Below are positions 42,174-51,384 of a DNA stretch of 64,000 nucleotides, piece by piece (position 1 is the stretch's first letter; every line of letters begins with the position of its first letter). Source of the DNA: Brachybacterium timonense (GTDB lineage Bacteria; Actinomycetota; Actinomycetes; Actinomycetales; Dermabacteraceae); NCBI RefSeq assembly GCF_900258505.1, contig NZ_LT984895.1:1207952-1271951 (forward strand), in the 5' to 3' direction. A program made the position numbers and the translations under genes. A model generated the notes under the pieces. That model worked only from the letters and a program-made list of their open reading frames with translations, did not search any database and was not told the origin of the DNA.

Positions 42174-43362
42174 TCGCGCAGCCCAGAGCCCCTTGCGTAC
42201 GGCCCAGCCGGTTCTGGAAGGACAGTCCGCGCCCGGCGTCGGCGCGGTGCGAGGGCGTCCCGTCCGTAGCAGGCTCATGCGGGGACGTCGGCGCAAGACC
42301 GAGGCTCGCGTAGATCTGGCCGAGCCGCTCCGCGACGCGACTGAGGTCCAGCTCCTCCGCAGCTGCACGCCCGGCGGCCGTCACATCGGGCAGGTGACCC
42401 GCATGCAGGTCCGTGAGCCGCCGCGCCACAGCGCCGGGGAAGTCACCGCCGTCCGGCACCTGATGGGTCACCACCCCGTCGGGCAGCCACTCACGGTAGA
42501 TCGGGATGTCTCGCAGCACCGCCGGCGCGCCGCAGGCAAGCGCTTCGAGCAGCACGATGCCTTCGGTCTCCTCCTTCGTGAGGAAGCAGAAGGCGTCGGC
42601 GCCGCAGTACGCCTCCCGCAGCACCTCTTGGCTCACGTAGCCGGGGAATCGGCAGTTTGCCGGGGCTTCCCGCAGTGCGCGACGCACAGGCTCGGTCAGC
42701 ATCGCCGGGTCGGTGCGGCCGTACCAGACGAATGTCGTCTCTGGCATGCGTTGGGCCAGTTCGACCCAGTCCACGATGCCCTTGCGCACCATCTGCAGAC
42801 CGACGCTCACCACGACATGAGCATCATCCGACAGTCCCAGCTGTTCGCGCAGGCGGCCACGGGCCGACGGGTCGGGTCGGAAGAACGCCGTGTCCACACC
42901 GTTGGACAGCACATGGATCTGCCGCGTGATGCCGTAGATCGGCCGGGAGATGATCGACCGCGCATACTCGCTGGGCGTTACCACCGCGTCGCCGAGCCGG
43001 TACAGGTGCGCGATCCAGCGGCGGAACAGCGGTGCAGCGGCATTGGCACCGGTGAATGAGTCGCGGAAATCCTCCTCGGTCGAGTGCGCCCACACCAGCA
43101 CCGGTCGCCCGCGCAGCCGAGCCCAGCGGGCCAGCAGGGGAGAGTCCGGGAACGGCGTGTTCACGTGGATCACGTCGAAGGTGCCGAAGGGGTTGGTCAC
43201 CACCTCGTGGCCGAGTGCCCGGACAGCGTCGGCCTGGTGGCGCATTGCTGCACCGATGCCGGAGGTGCGAGCCAGGCTGCCCATCCCGCTGGGCAGAAGC
43301 ACGCGCAACGGGGTGTGCGCGGCAGGCTGAGCAGGCAATGGGGTGGCAGGGGAATCAGTCAT
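42088..43362 (-). CDS. GT4 family glycosyltransferase
   Basis: 424 residues. The GT-B fold is visible as an N-terminal LLPSGMGSLARTSGIG, a middle VLSNGVDTAFFRP, a nucleotide-sugar region VVSVGLQMVRKGIVDW, and EETEGIVLLEALACGAPAVL, the EX7E motif of retaining glycosyltransferases. It adds a sugar, often mannose or glucose, to a lipid or glycan; donor and acceptor are not readable. The last ~30 residues are basic, Ala/Arg-rich and encoded antisense to hspR. It is probably the third gene of an operon with a VTT protein and another GT4. Confidence 0.87.
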   Translation of the reverse strand: MTDSPATPLPAQPAAHTPLRVLLPSGMGSLARTSGIGAAMRHQADAVRALGHEVVTNPFGTFDVIHVNTPFPDSPLLARWARLRGRPVLVWAHSTEEDFRDSFTGANAAAPLFRRWIAHLYRLGDAVVTPSEYARSIISRPIYGITRQIHVLSNGVDTAFFRPDPSARGRLREQLGLSDDAHVVVSVGLQMVRKGIVDWVELAQRMPETTFVWYGRTDPAMLTEPVRRALREAPANCRFPGYVSQEVLREAYCGADAFCFLTKEETEGIVLLEALACGAPAVLRDIPIYREWLPDGVVTHQVPDGGDFPGAVARRLTDLHAGHLPDVTAAGRAAAEELDLSRVAERLGQIYASLGLAPTSPHEPATDGTPSHRADAGRGLSFQNRLGRTQGALGCAIRAGGAKAAATARALRARAAAARRDAGR

Positions 43363-43394
43363 CAGGCGTCAGCGTTCGTGTCACGGGATCTCGG

Positions 43395-44195
43395 TCACCA
43401 GGGCAGGACTCTCATGATCAGGGCGCTCACACCCAGCCCGTAGGCGACCAGCGCCCATGGCTTGCACAGCAGGATCACCAGCGCATACGTGCGCCACGTC
43501 ATCCGTGTGGTGCCCGCCAGATAGCACAGCAAGTCATCCGGGGCGACCGGCAGAGCGATCGCGACAGCGAAGGCCCGCGTGAAGTTCGGTGAGCGGGTCC
43601 AGCCCAGGTATTTGTCCACGAGGCGAGGGCTGAAGAGACGTTCGATCAGCGCCATCCCCACGTGCCGTGCGATCGCGAAATTCAGGAAAGACCCGGTGCA
43701 CACAGCGATGTAGTTGTAGAGCGTGCCCTCGAGGGGACCGAACAGCACGGGACCGGCCACCACCAGCAGGCCGCCCGGGATCACGGGGAACACCACCGCG
43801 GCGGTCGAGACCAGCAGGAACATGATCGCGCCCCAGGCGCCGAGCGAATCCATGTAGGCCTGCAGGTTCTCCAGTGAACGCAGCACGCCCGTCTGCATGC
43901 CCCAGACCACCAGCAGAATGCTCGCCAGCAACCCGAGCAGCGGAGACAGACGGGCGGCCACACGCAGCGGGTCGCGGCGCGTGGCTGCGGGCTCATCCAC
44001 CGTGCGGTCCTTCGCCGTCGCGTCGGCGGGCGATGAGACGTGCTCATCAGCTGCCGGGGTTGCTCGCGGATCGATGCGCATCCGACGCAGGTGCTGCGGG
44101 CGGTCCTCCGGCAGCCGCTGGGACAGCAGATGCTCTGTGCGCGGCGTGGAGCTGCCCCGCGTTGAGCGACGTGCCACGAAATCCGCGCTGGTCAT
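43395..44195 (-). CDS. VTT/DedA-like (TVP38/TMEM64) membrane protein
   Basis: 266 residues. An N-terminal hydrophilic, cytoplasmic tail of about 80 residues is followed by several hydrophobic helices with the family-typical VFPVIPGGLLVVAGPVLFG and GSFLNFAIARHVG segments and the later VAPDDLLCYLAGTTRM. Proteins of this family are implicated in lipid scrambling or transport across the membrane. Sandwiched between two glycosyltransferases, with a 4-bp ATGA overlap to the upstream one, it may help move or flip the glycolipid substrate; this is inference. Confidence 0.85.
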   Translation of the reverse strand: MTSADFVARRSTRGSSTPRTEHLLSQRLPEDRPQHLRRMRIDPRATPAADEHVSSPADATAKDRTVDEPAATRRDPLRVAARLSPLLGLLASILLVVWGMQTGVLRSLENLQAYMDSLGAWGAIMFLLVSTAAVVFPVIPGGLLVVAGPVLFGPLEGTLYNYIAVCTGSFLNFAIARHVGMALIERLFSPRLVDKYLGWTRSPNFTRAFAVAIALPVAPDDLLCYLAGTTRMTWRTYALVILLCKPWALVAYGLGVSALIMRVLPW

Positions 44196-45616
44196 GCCGC
44201 TACCTGCTCACGGCGGGGGCTCAGCAGCTGCCCTCGGCGCGGACGCGTGGAGAGGTACACCCCGAGCACGCCCTCGCCGAAGGCGCGAGAGCCACAGGTG
44301 GCTTCGGCATGCTCCACGGCACGCACGCGGAAAGCGTCGCGATCCTGACCGTTGTCCAGCAGCTCGGCGAGCCGAGCCGAGAACTCCTCAGACGTCTCGA
44401 TCTGATAGCCGGTCTGCCCGTCGATCACCACCTGAGCGATCGACGGATCGCGATGGCACAGCAACGGGAGACCGCTGGCGAGAGCCTCGATGAAGGTGAG
44501 TCCCTGCGTCTCGGAGCGGGAGGCACTGACGAATACGTCACCGATGCGGTACCAGCGGTTCACGTCCTGCGGGGCCACGCACCCGGTGAAGCGCACCTGC
44601 TCCCGGATCCCGTAGCGGTCCACGGCCGCTTCGAGCTCAGCTCGGTAGGGGCCATCGCCCACGATCACCAGCACGCAGTCCGTGCGCCTGGAGCGTGCCA
44701 CGTGCTCGATGACCTCCTCGAGGTTCTTCTCTTTCGCCAGGCGGCACACAGACAGCAGGACCTTCTGCTCGGGCCGGACGTTGATCGAGGCACGCAGGGC
44801 AGCGGCATCGGCAGTTTCCTGCTCGGTCATCGCCGGACGGAATCGGCTGAGGTCCAGGCCCGTCGGCACCACATGGATCGGTCGACGCACGCGGTAGCGA
44901 GTCAGCAGTGTGCGCACCTTCGCGGTGGGCACGATCACGGCGTCGGTGCGGTCCAGCACATGTCGGGACAGCGAGGCGATGACCTTACGGCCCACCGTGC
45001 GGCTCGGCGAGTAGTAGTGGGTGTAGTCCTCGTAGATCGTGTGGTACGTGTGCACCAGGGGGATGCCCAGGCTACGTGCGATGCGGCGGGCCCACACGTA
45101 CGTGGAGAACTCGCACTGGGAATGCACCACGTCGGGATGCCAGCGCAGGATCTCCTGCAGAACAGCGCGGTTGGTGGGCATGCCGATGCGGGCGCTGTCG
45201 TAGACGACTCCGGCGGAGACCGAACCGATTCGATAGACCCCTGGCTCGCGGCTCGTGCGCAGGCAAGGGGAGAGGGTCAGAACGCGAACATCGCAGCCCA
45301 GCAGCTCGAGCTCCCGGCGCAGGGTCAGCACTGAGGCGACCACACCATTGACCACCGGCTCCCACCAGTCCGTTGTGAGCAGGACACGCAGCGGCCGACC
45401 GCCGGGCCCGGCCGTCCGCGCGGCGGTCACGAGGTCCTCACGGCTGCGGCGACGGCCCCAGCTGAACCGAGGTCGGGAGGTGAGGTGTGAGCCGTTCTGC
45501 ATCATGCCCTCAGACTCCTCCGCTCGCCGGCGCGCGGCATCGGACCTTCGGCCACGACGGATCAGACCCTGGTCTGAGTCCGCCGAAACCGTCTCGCCGG
45601 CGCGCGTTCCTGTCAT
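44192..45616 (-). CDS. GT4 family glycosyltransferase (first gene of the GT operon)
   Basis: 474 residues. An extended basic N-terminal tail precedes the GT-B fold: VLLTTDWWEPVVNGVVASV, HSQCEFSTYVWARRIA, HTYHTIYEDYTHYY, the donor-site VCRLAKEKNLEEVI and the EX7E region SETQGLTFIEALASGLPLL. This resembles GT4 enzymes that build glycosyl-diacylglycerols or lipoglycan precursors in actinobacteria and Firmicutes, but donor and acceptor cannot be fixed. Start ATG 45616 or an internal ATG about 37 codons in (MMQNGSH). The second and third genes are the VTT protein and another GT4. Confidence 0.87.
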   Translation of the reverse strand: MTGTRAGETVSADSDQGLIRRGRRSDAARRRAEESEGMMQNGSHLTSRPRFSWGRRRSREDLVTAARTAGPGGRPLRVLLTTDWWEPVVNGVVASVLTLRRELELLGCDVRVLTLSPCLRTSREPGVYRIGSVSAGVVYDSARIGMPTNRAVLQEILRWHPDVVHSQCEFSTYVWARRIARSLGIPLVHTYHTIYEDYTHYYSPSRTVGRKVIASLSRHVLDRTDAVIVPTAKVRTLLTRYRVRRPIHVVPTGLDLSRFRPAMTEQETADAAALRASINVRPEQKVLLSVCRLAKEKNLEEVIEHVARSRRTDCVLVIVGDGPYRAELEAAVDRYGIREQVRFTGCVAPQDVNRWYRIGDVFVSASRSETQGLTFIEALASGLPLLCHRDPSIAQVVIDGQTGYQIETSEEFSARLAELLDNGQDRDAFRVRAVEHAEATCGSRAFGEGVLGVYLSTRPRRGQLLSPRREQVAA

Positions 45617-45695
45617 GGCACCGAGCGTACGGTCGGATGGCGCCTCCCGCGCCGGGGCGCGCCCGATGCGTTGCGGAGAGTTTCTCTCTTGCGGG

Positions 45696-46172
45696 TCAGT
45701 TCTTCACCTGATACTCAGCGGTGAGCGATGCAGAACCGAGCTGCTGCGTGAAGATCGCGAACCGTGTGCCGACATGCGGGGCTGCCGGGTCGGCTCCGAG
45801 GGTCTCGATGGGCAGGGCATGCACGGTGAAGATGTAGCGGTGCGGGGGACCGGCCGGCGGATTGGGGCCGTCGTAGCCGCTACGCCCAAAGTCGTTGACC
45901 GCCTGACGGATCGTCGAGTCCTCGCGGGGTACGCCGACGGGCAGGGAGGTTGCTGGGGCAGGGATATCCCACGCCACCCAGTGCCAGAAGCCGGAACCCG
46001 TCGGGGCGTCCGGGTCGTAACAGGTCACGGCGAAGCTCTTGGTGCCCTCCGGCGCTCCGGACCAGGTGAGGTCCGGGGAGGTGCTCTGCCCATCGAGCTC
46101 CGGGGCGAGCTGCGGCTGCGCGATCACGGAGCCGTCGGGCGTGGCGGACGAGGTCACGGTGAATGTGCTCAT
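45696..46172 (-). CDS. YbhB/YbcL family phosphatidylethanolamine-binding-like protein
   Basis: 158 residues. The PEBP fold is seen in SPDLTWSGAPEGTKSFAVTCYDPDAPTGSGFWHW, with the conserved DPDAP and the HW pair, then GYDGPNPPAGPPHRYIFTVHAL. These small cytoplasmic proteins bind phospholipid-like ligands or act as inhibitors; the role in bacteria is unclear. ATG 46172 is used; TACTGT 7 nt upstream (plus 46180-46185) suggests a leaderless message, with GGAG also nearby. It is divergent from the ATP-grasp ligase gene. Confidence 0.9.
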   Translation of the reverse strand: MSTFTVTSSATPDGSVIAQPQLAPELDGQSTSPDLTWSGAPEGTKSFAVTCYDPDAPTGSGFWHWVAWDIPAPATSLPVGVPREDSTIRQAVNDFGRSGYDGPNPPAGPPHRYIFTVHALPIETLGADPAAPHVGTRFAIFTQQLGSASLTAEYQVKN

Positions 46173-46255
46173 GCACTCCACAGTAGAGGCGGCATAGGGG
46201 AGACACCACAGCCCGACCCCACTGCGGCAAGCTGCCCGATGCCTAGACTTGCACC

Positions 46256-47569
46256 ATGTCGAGTTCAGCCCGGACACCTCAGTCCACCGCTGCAGCCAGC
46301 GCGTTCACTCCAGTGATCGTGGGCGGCGACATCGGTGCATACTCCTTAGCGCGAGCCTTTCACGAGGCATATGGCCTGCGCAGCACTGTCATCTCGAGGC
46401 TGCAGGGATGGCATGTGGATCGTTCCGCGATCATCGACAACGTCAGCTGCCGCGACCCCTTCGACCCACAGGCTCTCGGTGAGACCCTCACCGCCGTCGC
46501 CGCCGAGGCTGGCACCGCAAAGCTGCTCCTGCTCGGCTCGGCCGACGCCGCCGTGAAGTCGATCATCCGAGTGCGTGACGAGCTGCAGCTGCTGGGCGAG
46601 CAGTGGGTCGTTCCCTATGTGGACCTCGCGACCTTCCGCGCAGGCACGGAGAAGCAGAACTTCACCGAGCTGTGCCAGCGTCTGGACATCGCGCACCCTC
46701 TGACCCGCGTGTTCGACCTCGCCGACGATCTGCCGGCCGATGTTGACGGCCTCGATGTCCCCTTCACCTACCCGGTGATCGCCAAGCCTGCCGAAGTCTC
46801 CGAATGGAAGAAGGCGGACTTCGCGGGCAAACAAAAGGTGCACACCGTAAACAGCGCGCAGGACCTGCTGGAGCTGCTGCGCCGGATCCACGGGGCCGGC
46901 TATCGCGAGTCGATCATCGTGCAGGACCGCATCCCCGGTGACGACCAGAACATGCGGATCCTGACCTGCTACTGCGACGCCGACTCTGTGGTGCGGTTCT
47001 CCTCCTTCGGCCGCACCCTCTTGGAGGAGCACAGTCCCGGCGCCATCGGCAATCCGGCCGCGATCATCACCTCCGTGGATCGTGAGGTCACAGCCCAGGC
47101 ACAGCGCTTGTGCAAGGAGCTCGGCTGGACCGGCTACGCGAATTTCGATCTCAAATACGACTCGCGCGACGGCGCCACCAAATTCTTCGAGCTGAACCCT
47201 CGCTTGGGCCGCTCCAACTACTACGTCACCGCAGGCGGCCACAACCCGGTCACCTGGTACGTCGACGAGCACCTCGGCGCGGGGCTGCCCACCGAGGGGC
47301 CTGGCTCCGGTGAAGGGGCCGACGGAATCGTGCAGGATCAGCCCGAGACGCTCTACACCGTGGTCCCGGTTGCGCTCGTGAAGCACTACACGACTCTGCC
47401 CGACGCGAAGGCGCAGCTGAAGCGCGTGCTTGACGCCAAACGGGTGAAGAACCCACTGATCTACCGTGGCGTGGAGAGGAACCCCCGGCGCTGGGCAATG
47501 ATCGCGGTCGCCATGGTCAACTATGTGCGCAAGTTCCGCCGCTACTACCGTCCGGGTGAGACCGAGTGA
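46256..47569 (+). CDS. ATP-grasp carboxylate-amine ligase 1
   Basis: 437 residues. The N-terminal VGGDIGAYSLARAFHEAYG fold and the ATP-grasp core are visible: YPVIAKPAEVSEWKK (ATP-binding Lys), a glycine-containing loop, and the metal-binding FFELNPRLGRSNYY. It should ligate a carboxylate to an amine using ATP. The racemase gene that follows overlaps it by 4 bp, suggesting that a D-amino acid is the carboxylate substrate. D-aspartate ligase of Enterococcus, which builds peptidoglycan side chains, is an ATP-grasp enzyme. TAGACT 6 nt before ATG 46256 points to leaderless expression. Confidence 0.85.
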   Translation: MSSSARTPQSTAAASAFTPVIVGGDIGAYSLARAFHEAYGLRSTVISRLQGWHVDRSAIIDNVSCRDPFDPQALGETLTAVAAEAGTAKLLLLGSADAAVKSIIRVRDELQLLGEQWVVPYVDLATFRAGTEKQNFTELCQRLDIAHPLTRVFDLADDLPADVDGLDVPFTYPVIAKPAEVSEWKKADFAGKQKVHTVNSAQDLLELLRRIHGAGYRESIIVQDRIPGDDQNMRILTCYCDADSVVRFSSFGRTLLEEHSPGAIGNPAAIITSVDREVTAQAQRLCKELGWTGYANFDLKYDSRDGATKFFELNPRLGRSNYYVTAGGHNPVTWYVDEHLGAGLPTEGPGSGEGADGIVQDQPETLYTVVPVALVKHYTTLPDAKAQLKRVLDAKRVKNPLIYRGVERNPRRWAMIAVAMVNYVRKFRRYYRPGETE

Positions 47570-48324
47570 GTGAACAGCTGTCGGCCAGCTGGACGCAGCC
47601 AGTCGTCGGAGTGCTGGGCGGTCTGGGGCCTGCGGCAACCGCCGTGTTCATCGATCTGCTCGTGCGCGCGACCCGCGCTGAGACGGATCAGGACCACATC
47701 GATGCGATCATCACCCAACACTCCAGCACCCCCGACCGCACGGCGGCAATCCTCGATCCACACGCACCGGACCCGGGCGTGGTGCTTGCTGCGGATGCGC
47801 GTCTACTCCAGCGGATGGGCGTGCGGGTCCTCGTCATGCCCTGCAACACCGCCCACCACTATGTGCGGGAAGTCGAGAATGTGCTCGATGAGAACGTGCG
47901 CTTTGTGTCGATCCTCGACGAGACCGTGCAGGCTGCTGCCCGTATGGTGAAGCCGACCGGGCGGCCCGTCGCCGTGTTCGCCACGGAGGGCAATATGCAT
48001 GCGGGCGTATATCGTGACGCTCTTGCGGAAGAGGGGCTTGACACGTGGGCGCCACCGCGCGCGCTTCAGAACCGTATCAACACGCTGATCTACGACCAGG
48101 TGAAGGCCGGCGCCCCAGTGGACCGCGGCCAGTTCGAGCAGTGCATCGCCGAGGCAATTGATGCAGGGGCGGGTGTCGTCGTACTGGGCTGCACGGAGCT
48201 CTCCGTCATTCACGACCAGCATGGCTTTCGCGGCGATACTCGCATAGTGGACTCCCTGACAGAGCTCGCGCTTGCGACGGTGCGTGCCGCAGGTAAGGAA
48301 CTGTCGCCCGCATTCAGCGGTTGA
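47566..48324 (+). CDS. Aspartate/glutamate racemase family protein
   Basis: 252 residues. Both catalytic cysteines are visible, in VMPCNTAHHY and VLGCTELS, together with the N-terminal GVLGGLGPAATAVFIDLL. That pattern fits RacD-like aspartate/glutamate racemases, which make D-Asp or D-Glu without cofactor. GTG 47566 overlaps the ligase stop by 4 bp (GTGA). Coupled to an ATP-grasp ligase, it likely supplies D-aspartate for cell-wall or peptide synthesis; substrate choice between Asp and Glu is not readable. Confidence 0.87.
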   Translation: MSEQLSASWTQPVVGVLGGLGPAATAVFIDLLVRATRAETDQDHIDAIITQHSSTPDRTAAILDPHAPDPGVVLAADARLLQRMGVRVLVMPCNTAHHYVREVENVLDENVRFVSILDETVQAAARMVKPTGRPVAVFATEGNMHAGVYRDALAEEGLDTWAPPRALQNRINTLIYDQVKAGAPVDRGQFEQCIAEAIDAGAGVVVLGCTELSVIHDQHGFRGDTRIVDSLTELALATVRAAGKELSPAFSG

Positions 48325-48336
48325 AGCCTGTGTAAC

Positions 48337-49593
48337 TCAGAACCCAGATGATGTGGGTCTCGGGTAGTACCGCAGGAACTTGCGGATGTGATTGATCCCG
48401 ACGGCTCGCGCGTACCTCCGCATCCACCTGCCATCGGGACCGTAGATCCACGGGTTGGCCACACCCCGCCGCGCAGCGGCGCGCACCCGGCGCCTCAGCT
48501 CGCCGTCGCGTACGTACCGCAGAAGGAACCACACGGGCACCAGTGAATACAGGACCTCGCCCACATCGGTGACCGGTTCAAGGGCGCGGTGCTCGATCAC
48601 ATCGGCCACCGGGAACCGGGCAATGTTCGCACCTGCGGCCGAGACGTAGAAGTTGTTGCGGCCGATCCGTGGGTTCACCTCGAAGAACACCCAGCGTCCT
48701 GTACGTGGATCGAGCTTGATGTCCAGGTTCGCGAAGCCGCGGTAACCGGTGGCCTCCAGCAACGTCCGAGCCTGGGCGAGCGCATCATCCAGGGCAACGG
48801 TGATCATGGCCGCTGGCCGGCCGAGTGCATCGGGTGTGTGCTCACCCAGCAACACGCGGGCGCTGCACAGCAGCGTCACACGGGAATGGGTGTCGACATA
48901 CGCGGTGATCGAGCCTTCTGTGGTGTCATCGCCCGGTACCAGCTCTTGGACCACGAGCCGGCCGCGAAAACCTGCCTGGGCGATCGCGGAGAGCAGCTGC
49001 CGAAGCTCCTCGTCGTCGTGGACGAACCACACCTTCTTTTTCTCGGGGAATCGCACGTGTGCCATGTCCGCGGTCCGTGCGGCCTTCACCACAAGCGGGA
49101 AAGGAATCCGCGACTTTGGTGGTGTCCAGTTCTCGGGCAGCGGCGCCGTGAAGTCGATAATCTCGGTGCGGGGAGTATCTATTCCGTGCTCAGTGCATAG
49201 GCGGGAGAACTCCGCCTTATCCGAGAGCTGATCGAGCAGGCCTGCTGACAGGATCGGCATGACGAAGAGTGGCTCGAGCCGACTGCGGTGGTCACTGAGC
49301 ATCTGGATGACCGAGTCCGCGTTGGCCAGCAGCAACTGCGGGCGAATAGTGGCCCGGTCACGACCAATCATCTCGAGGCGACGGATCATGTCCTCGTCAG
49401 TAGCGCTCCGCCCGAGCTCGATCACCTCAGCGGTCACCGAACGACGCATCGGCTCGATAGCCACCTTGGTCACGACTGTGGCGACCACTCCGTATTCTTC
49501 GTGGAACGCACGGGCCACGGCGTGCACGCCGAGGCCCGTGCCCACCAGAACAAGATCGAAATCAGGGGATGCCGCGGGCACAGACTCAGACAT
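48337..49593 (-). CDS. ATP-grasp carboxylate-amine ligase 2
   Basis: About 418 residues, a relative of the ATP-grasp ligase 1 on the other strand: it shares the opening VGTGLGVHAVARAFHEEYG and the metal-binding FFEVNPRIGRNNFYV, with FPLVVKAARTADM as ATP-binding lysine segment and a basic C-terminal tail. It converges on the racemase with 12 bp between stops, so the three genes form one small locus. A second ligase may add a further residue or use a different acceptor. Start: ATG 49593 has AGGA 8 nt upstream; ATG 49602 is 9 bp further out. Confidence 0.85.
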   Translation of the reverse strand: MSESVPAASPDFDLVLVGTGLGVHAVARAFHEEYGVVATVVTKVAIEPMRRSVTAEVIELGRSATDEDMIRRLEMIGRDRATIRPQLLLANADSVIQMLSDHRSRLEPLFVMPILSAGLLDQLSDKAEFSRLCTEHGIDTPRTEIIDFTAPLPENWTPPKSRIPFPLVVKAARTADMAHVRFPEKKKVWFVHDDEELRQLLSAIAQAGFRGRLVVQELVPGDDTTEGSITAYVDTHSRVTLLCSARVLLGEHTPDALGRPAAMITVALDDALAQARTLLEATGYRGFANLDIKLDPRTGRWVFFEVNPRIGRNNFYVSAAGANIARFPVADVIEHRALEPVTDVGEVLYSLVPVWFLLRYVRDGELRRRVRAAARRGVANPWIYGPDGRWMRRYARAVGINHIRKFLRYYPRPTSSGF

Positions 49594-49626
49594 GCGCGAC
49601 ATCCTAGTTGGGGGAGCCGACGTGGC

Positions 49627-51330
49627 TCAGGACTCCGCACCGTCTGCGGCCAGCCATACCGCAGCATCGCCGGGCACGCAGCCCGCCTCGATCGGCGCCG
49701 ACCCGAGCAGCACAGTAGCCTCGTGATCCACGGGCAGCGTCGCGAGCGTCACGGGGTCCGGCGTCGTGTTCACAACGATGGTCACTGGCCCGTGATGCAC
49801 GATGAGCACGCCGTCGGGTGCATCGTCGGAGAAGGAGACGCTGTCGCTTGCGCCGTGTGCGCCGAGCTTCAGGGCACGCCGCAGACGAAGCGCCTCGCGG
49901 TACATCTCCAGCGTCGACCCCTCGACGCCGGCCTGCTGATCCGCGGCGAGCAGACCGAAGGAACCCGGCTGCGGCAGCCAGCTCGCACCTGTCGGGGAGA
50001 ACCCGTAGCCGGGAGCGTCGGCCCGCCAGGGCAGCGGCACGCGGCAGCCGTCACGGCCGGGGACGCCGCCGCGCTTGTGCGCCGGGTCCTCGCGCAGCTC
50101 ATCGGGGATATCCGCCACCTCAGGCAGCCCCAGCTCCTCGCCCTGATACAGATACGCCGAGCCGGGCAGAGCCAGCATCAGCAGCGTCGCGGCGCGTGCA
50201 CGGCGCAGTCCGAGCTCCGCGTCGGGCGTCTCCTCGCGCGACAGCCCCTCGCCGAAGCGATGGTCCGGAGGGAACCCGTACCGGGTGGCGTGGCGGATCA
50301 CATCGTGATTCGACAGCACCCACGTCGTCGGGGCACCCACCTGGTCTGCCAGACGCAGCGGCTCGACGATCGCGCGCCGCATCGCCGCCGTGTCCCAGCG
50401 AGCCTGGAGGAACCCAAAGTTGAACACCTGGTGCATCTCATCGGGTGCGACGTACTTCGGGATCGAACGCTCCGGAATCCAGGCTTCGCCCACCATCATG
50501 CGCTCGCCGGGGTACTCGTCCAGGATCTTCCGCCATTCGCGGTAGATCTCGTGCACGCCGTCGTTGTCGAAGTACACCGGCACTTCGCCCTCGGGCACCA
50601 CGGCCATGCCGTCGGACCCCACGGGTGAGTCCGGCAGCCCCTCGGGCTTGGCCATGCCGTGGGCGACGTCCACGCGGAAGCCGTCCACGCCGCGGTCCAG
50701 CCAGAACCGCAGGATGTCCGCATGCAGCGCATGAACGGCGGGGTTGTCCCAGTTCCAGTCCGGCTGGGTGGTGTCGAACAGGTGCAGGTACCACTGGCCG
50801 GGGCGACCGTCGGCCTCGGTCACGCGGGTCCAGGCGTCGCCGTGGAAGATCGAATGCCAGTTGTTCGGGGGCAGCTCACCATTCTCACCGCGTCCCTCAC
50901 GGAAGATGTACAGGTCACGCTCAGGTGAGCCCGGGCCAGCGGCGAGGGCGCGCTGGAACAGCTCATGCTCGCTGGAGGAGTGGTTCGGTACGACGTCGAC
51001 GATCACCTTCAGACCAAGGGAGTGTGCGACCTCGATCAGGCGATCGGCGTCCTCGAGGGTGCCGAAACGGGGATCGACGTCCGTGTGGTCGGCTACGTCG
51101 TAGCCGCCGTCGTTCTGCGGTGAGGTGTAGAAGGGTGATAGCCAGATCGCGTCGACACCGAGCGAGGCCACATGTTCGAGCCGATCGGTGATGCCGCGCA
51201 GATCACCCATGCCGTCACCGTCGGCGTCGGCGAAGGAGCGCGGATAGATCTGATAGACCACCGCATCGCGCCACCACTCGGTGCGGCCCTCGGAAGCAGG
51301 CACGGTCGTCGAGGTGTTGATGCTGGTCAT
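49627..51330 (-). CDS. GH13 alpha-glucosidase
   Basis: 567 residues. Catalytic residues of family GH13 are in GFRVDVAHG (nucleophile Asp), MVGEAW (Glu) and VLSNHDV (Asp), with the N-terminal VVYQIYPRSFADADGDGMGDLRG typical of oligo-alpha-glucosidases. It hydrolyses maltose and short maltodextrins to glucose in the cytoplasm; no signal peptide. AAAGGA precedes ATG 51330. Last gene of the maltodextrin operon, downstream of the transporter and the second GH13 enzyme. Confidence 0.92.
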   Translation of the reverse strand: MTSINTSTTVPASEGRTEWWRDAVVYQIYPRSFADADGDGMGDLRGITDRLEHVASLGVDAIWLSPFYTSPQNDGGYDVADHTDVDPRFGTLEDADRLIEVAHSLGLKVIVDVVPNHSSSEHELFQRALAAGPGSPERDLYIFREGRGENGELPPNNWHSIFHGDAWTRVTEADGRPGQWYLHLFDTTQPDWNWDNPAVHALHADILRFWLDRGVDGFRVDVAHGMAKPEGLPDSPVGSDGMAVVPEGEVPVYFDNDGVHEIYREWRKILDEYPGERMMVGEAWIPERSIPKYVAPDEMHQVFNFGFLQARWDTAAMRRAIVEPLRLADQVGAPTTWVLSNHDVIRHATRYGFPPDHRFGEGLSREETPDAELGLRRARAATLLMLALPGSAYLYQGEELGLPEVADIPDELREDPAHKRGGVPGRDGCRVPLPWRADAPGYGFSPTGASWLPQPGSFGLLAADQQAGVEGSTLEMYREALRLRRALKLGAHGASDSVSFSDDAPDGVLIVHHGPVTIVVNTTPDPVTLATLPVDHEATVLLGSAPIEAGCVPGDAAVWLAADGAES

Positions 51331-51384
51331 GATGTCCTTTCAGCTACTTGGTCGGATGCGGTCCGGATGTGGGTGCCGCGCAGT

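Noticed and set aside
40413-42368. 651-residue open frame on the minus strand
   Set aside because: It runs antisense through dnaJ, the repeats and hspR, has no ribosome site or domain, and conflicts with well-identified genes.
45255-46316. 353-residue plus-strand frame across the glycosyltransferase start and PEBP gene
   Set aside because: It spans two well-supported minus-strand genes and has no recognisable domain.
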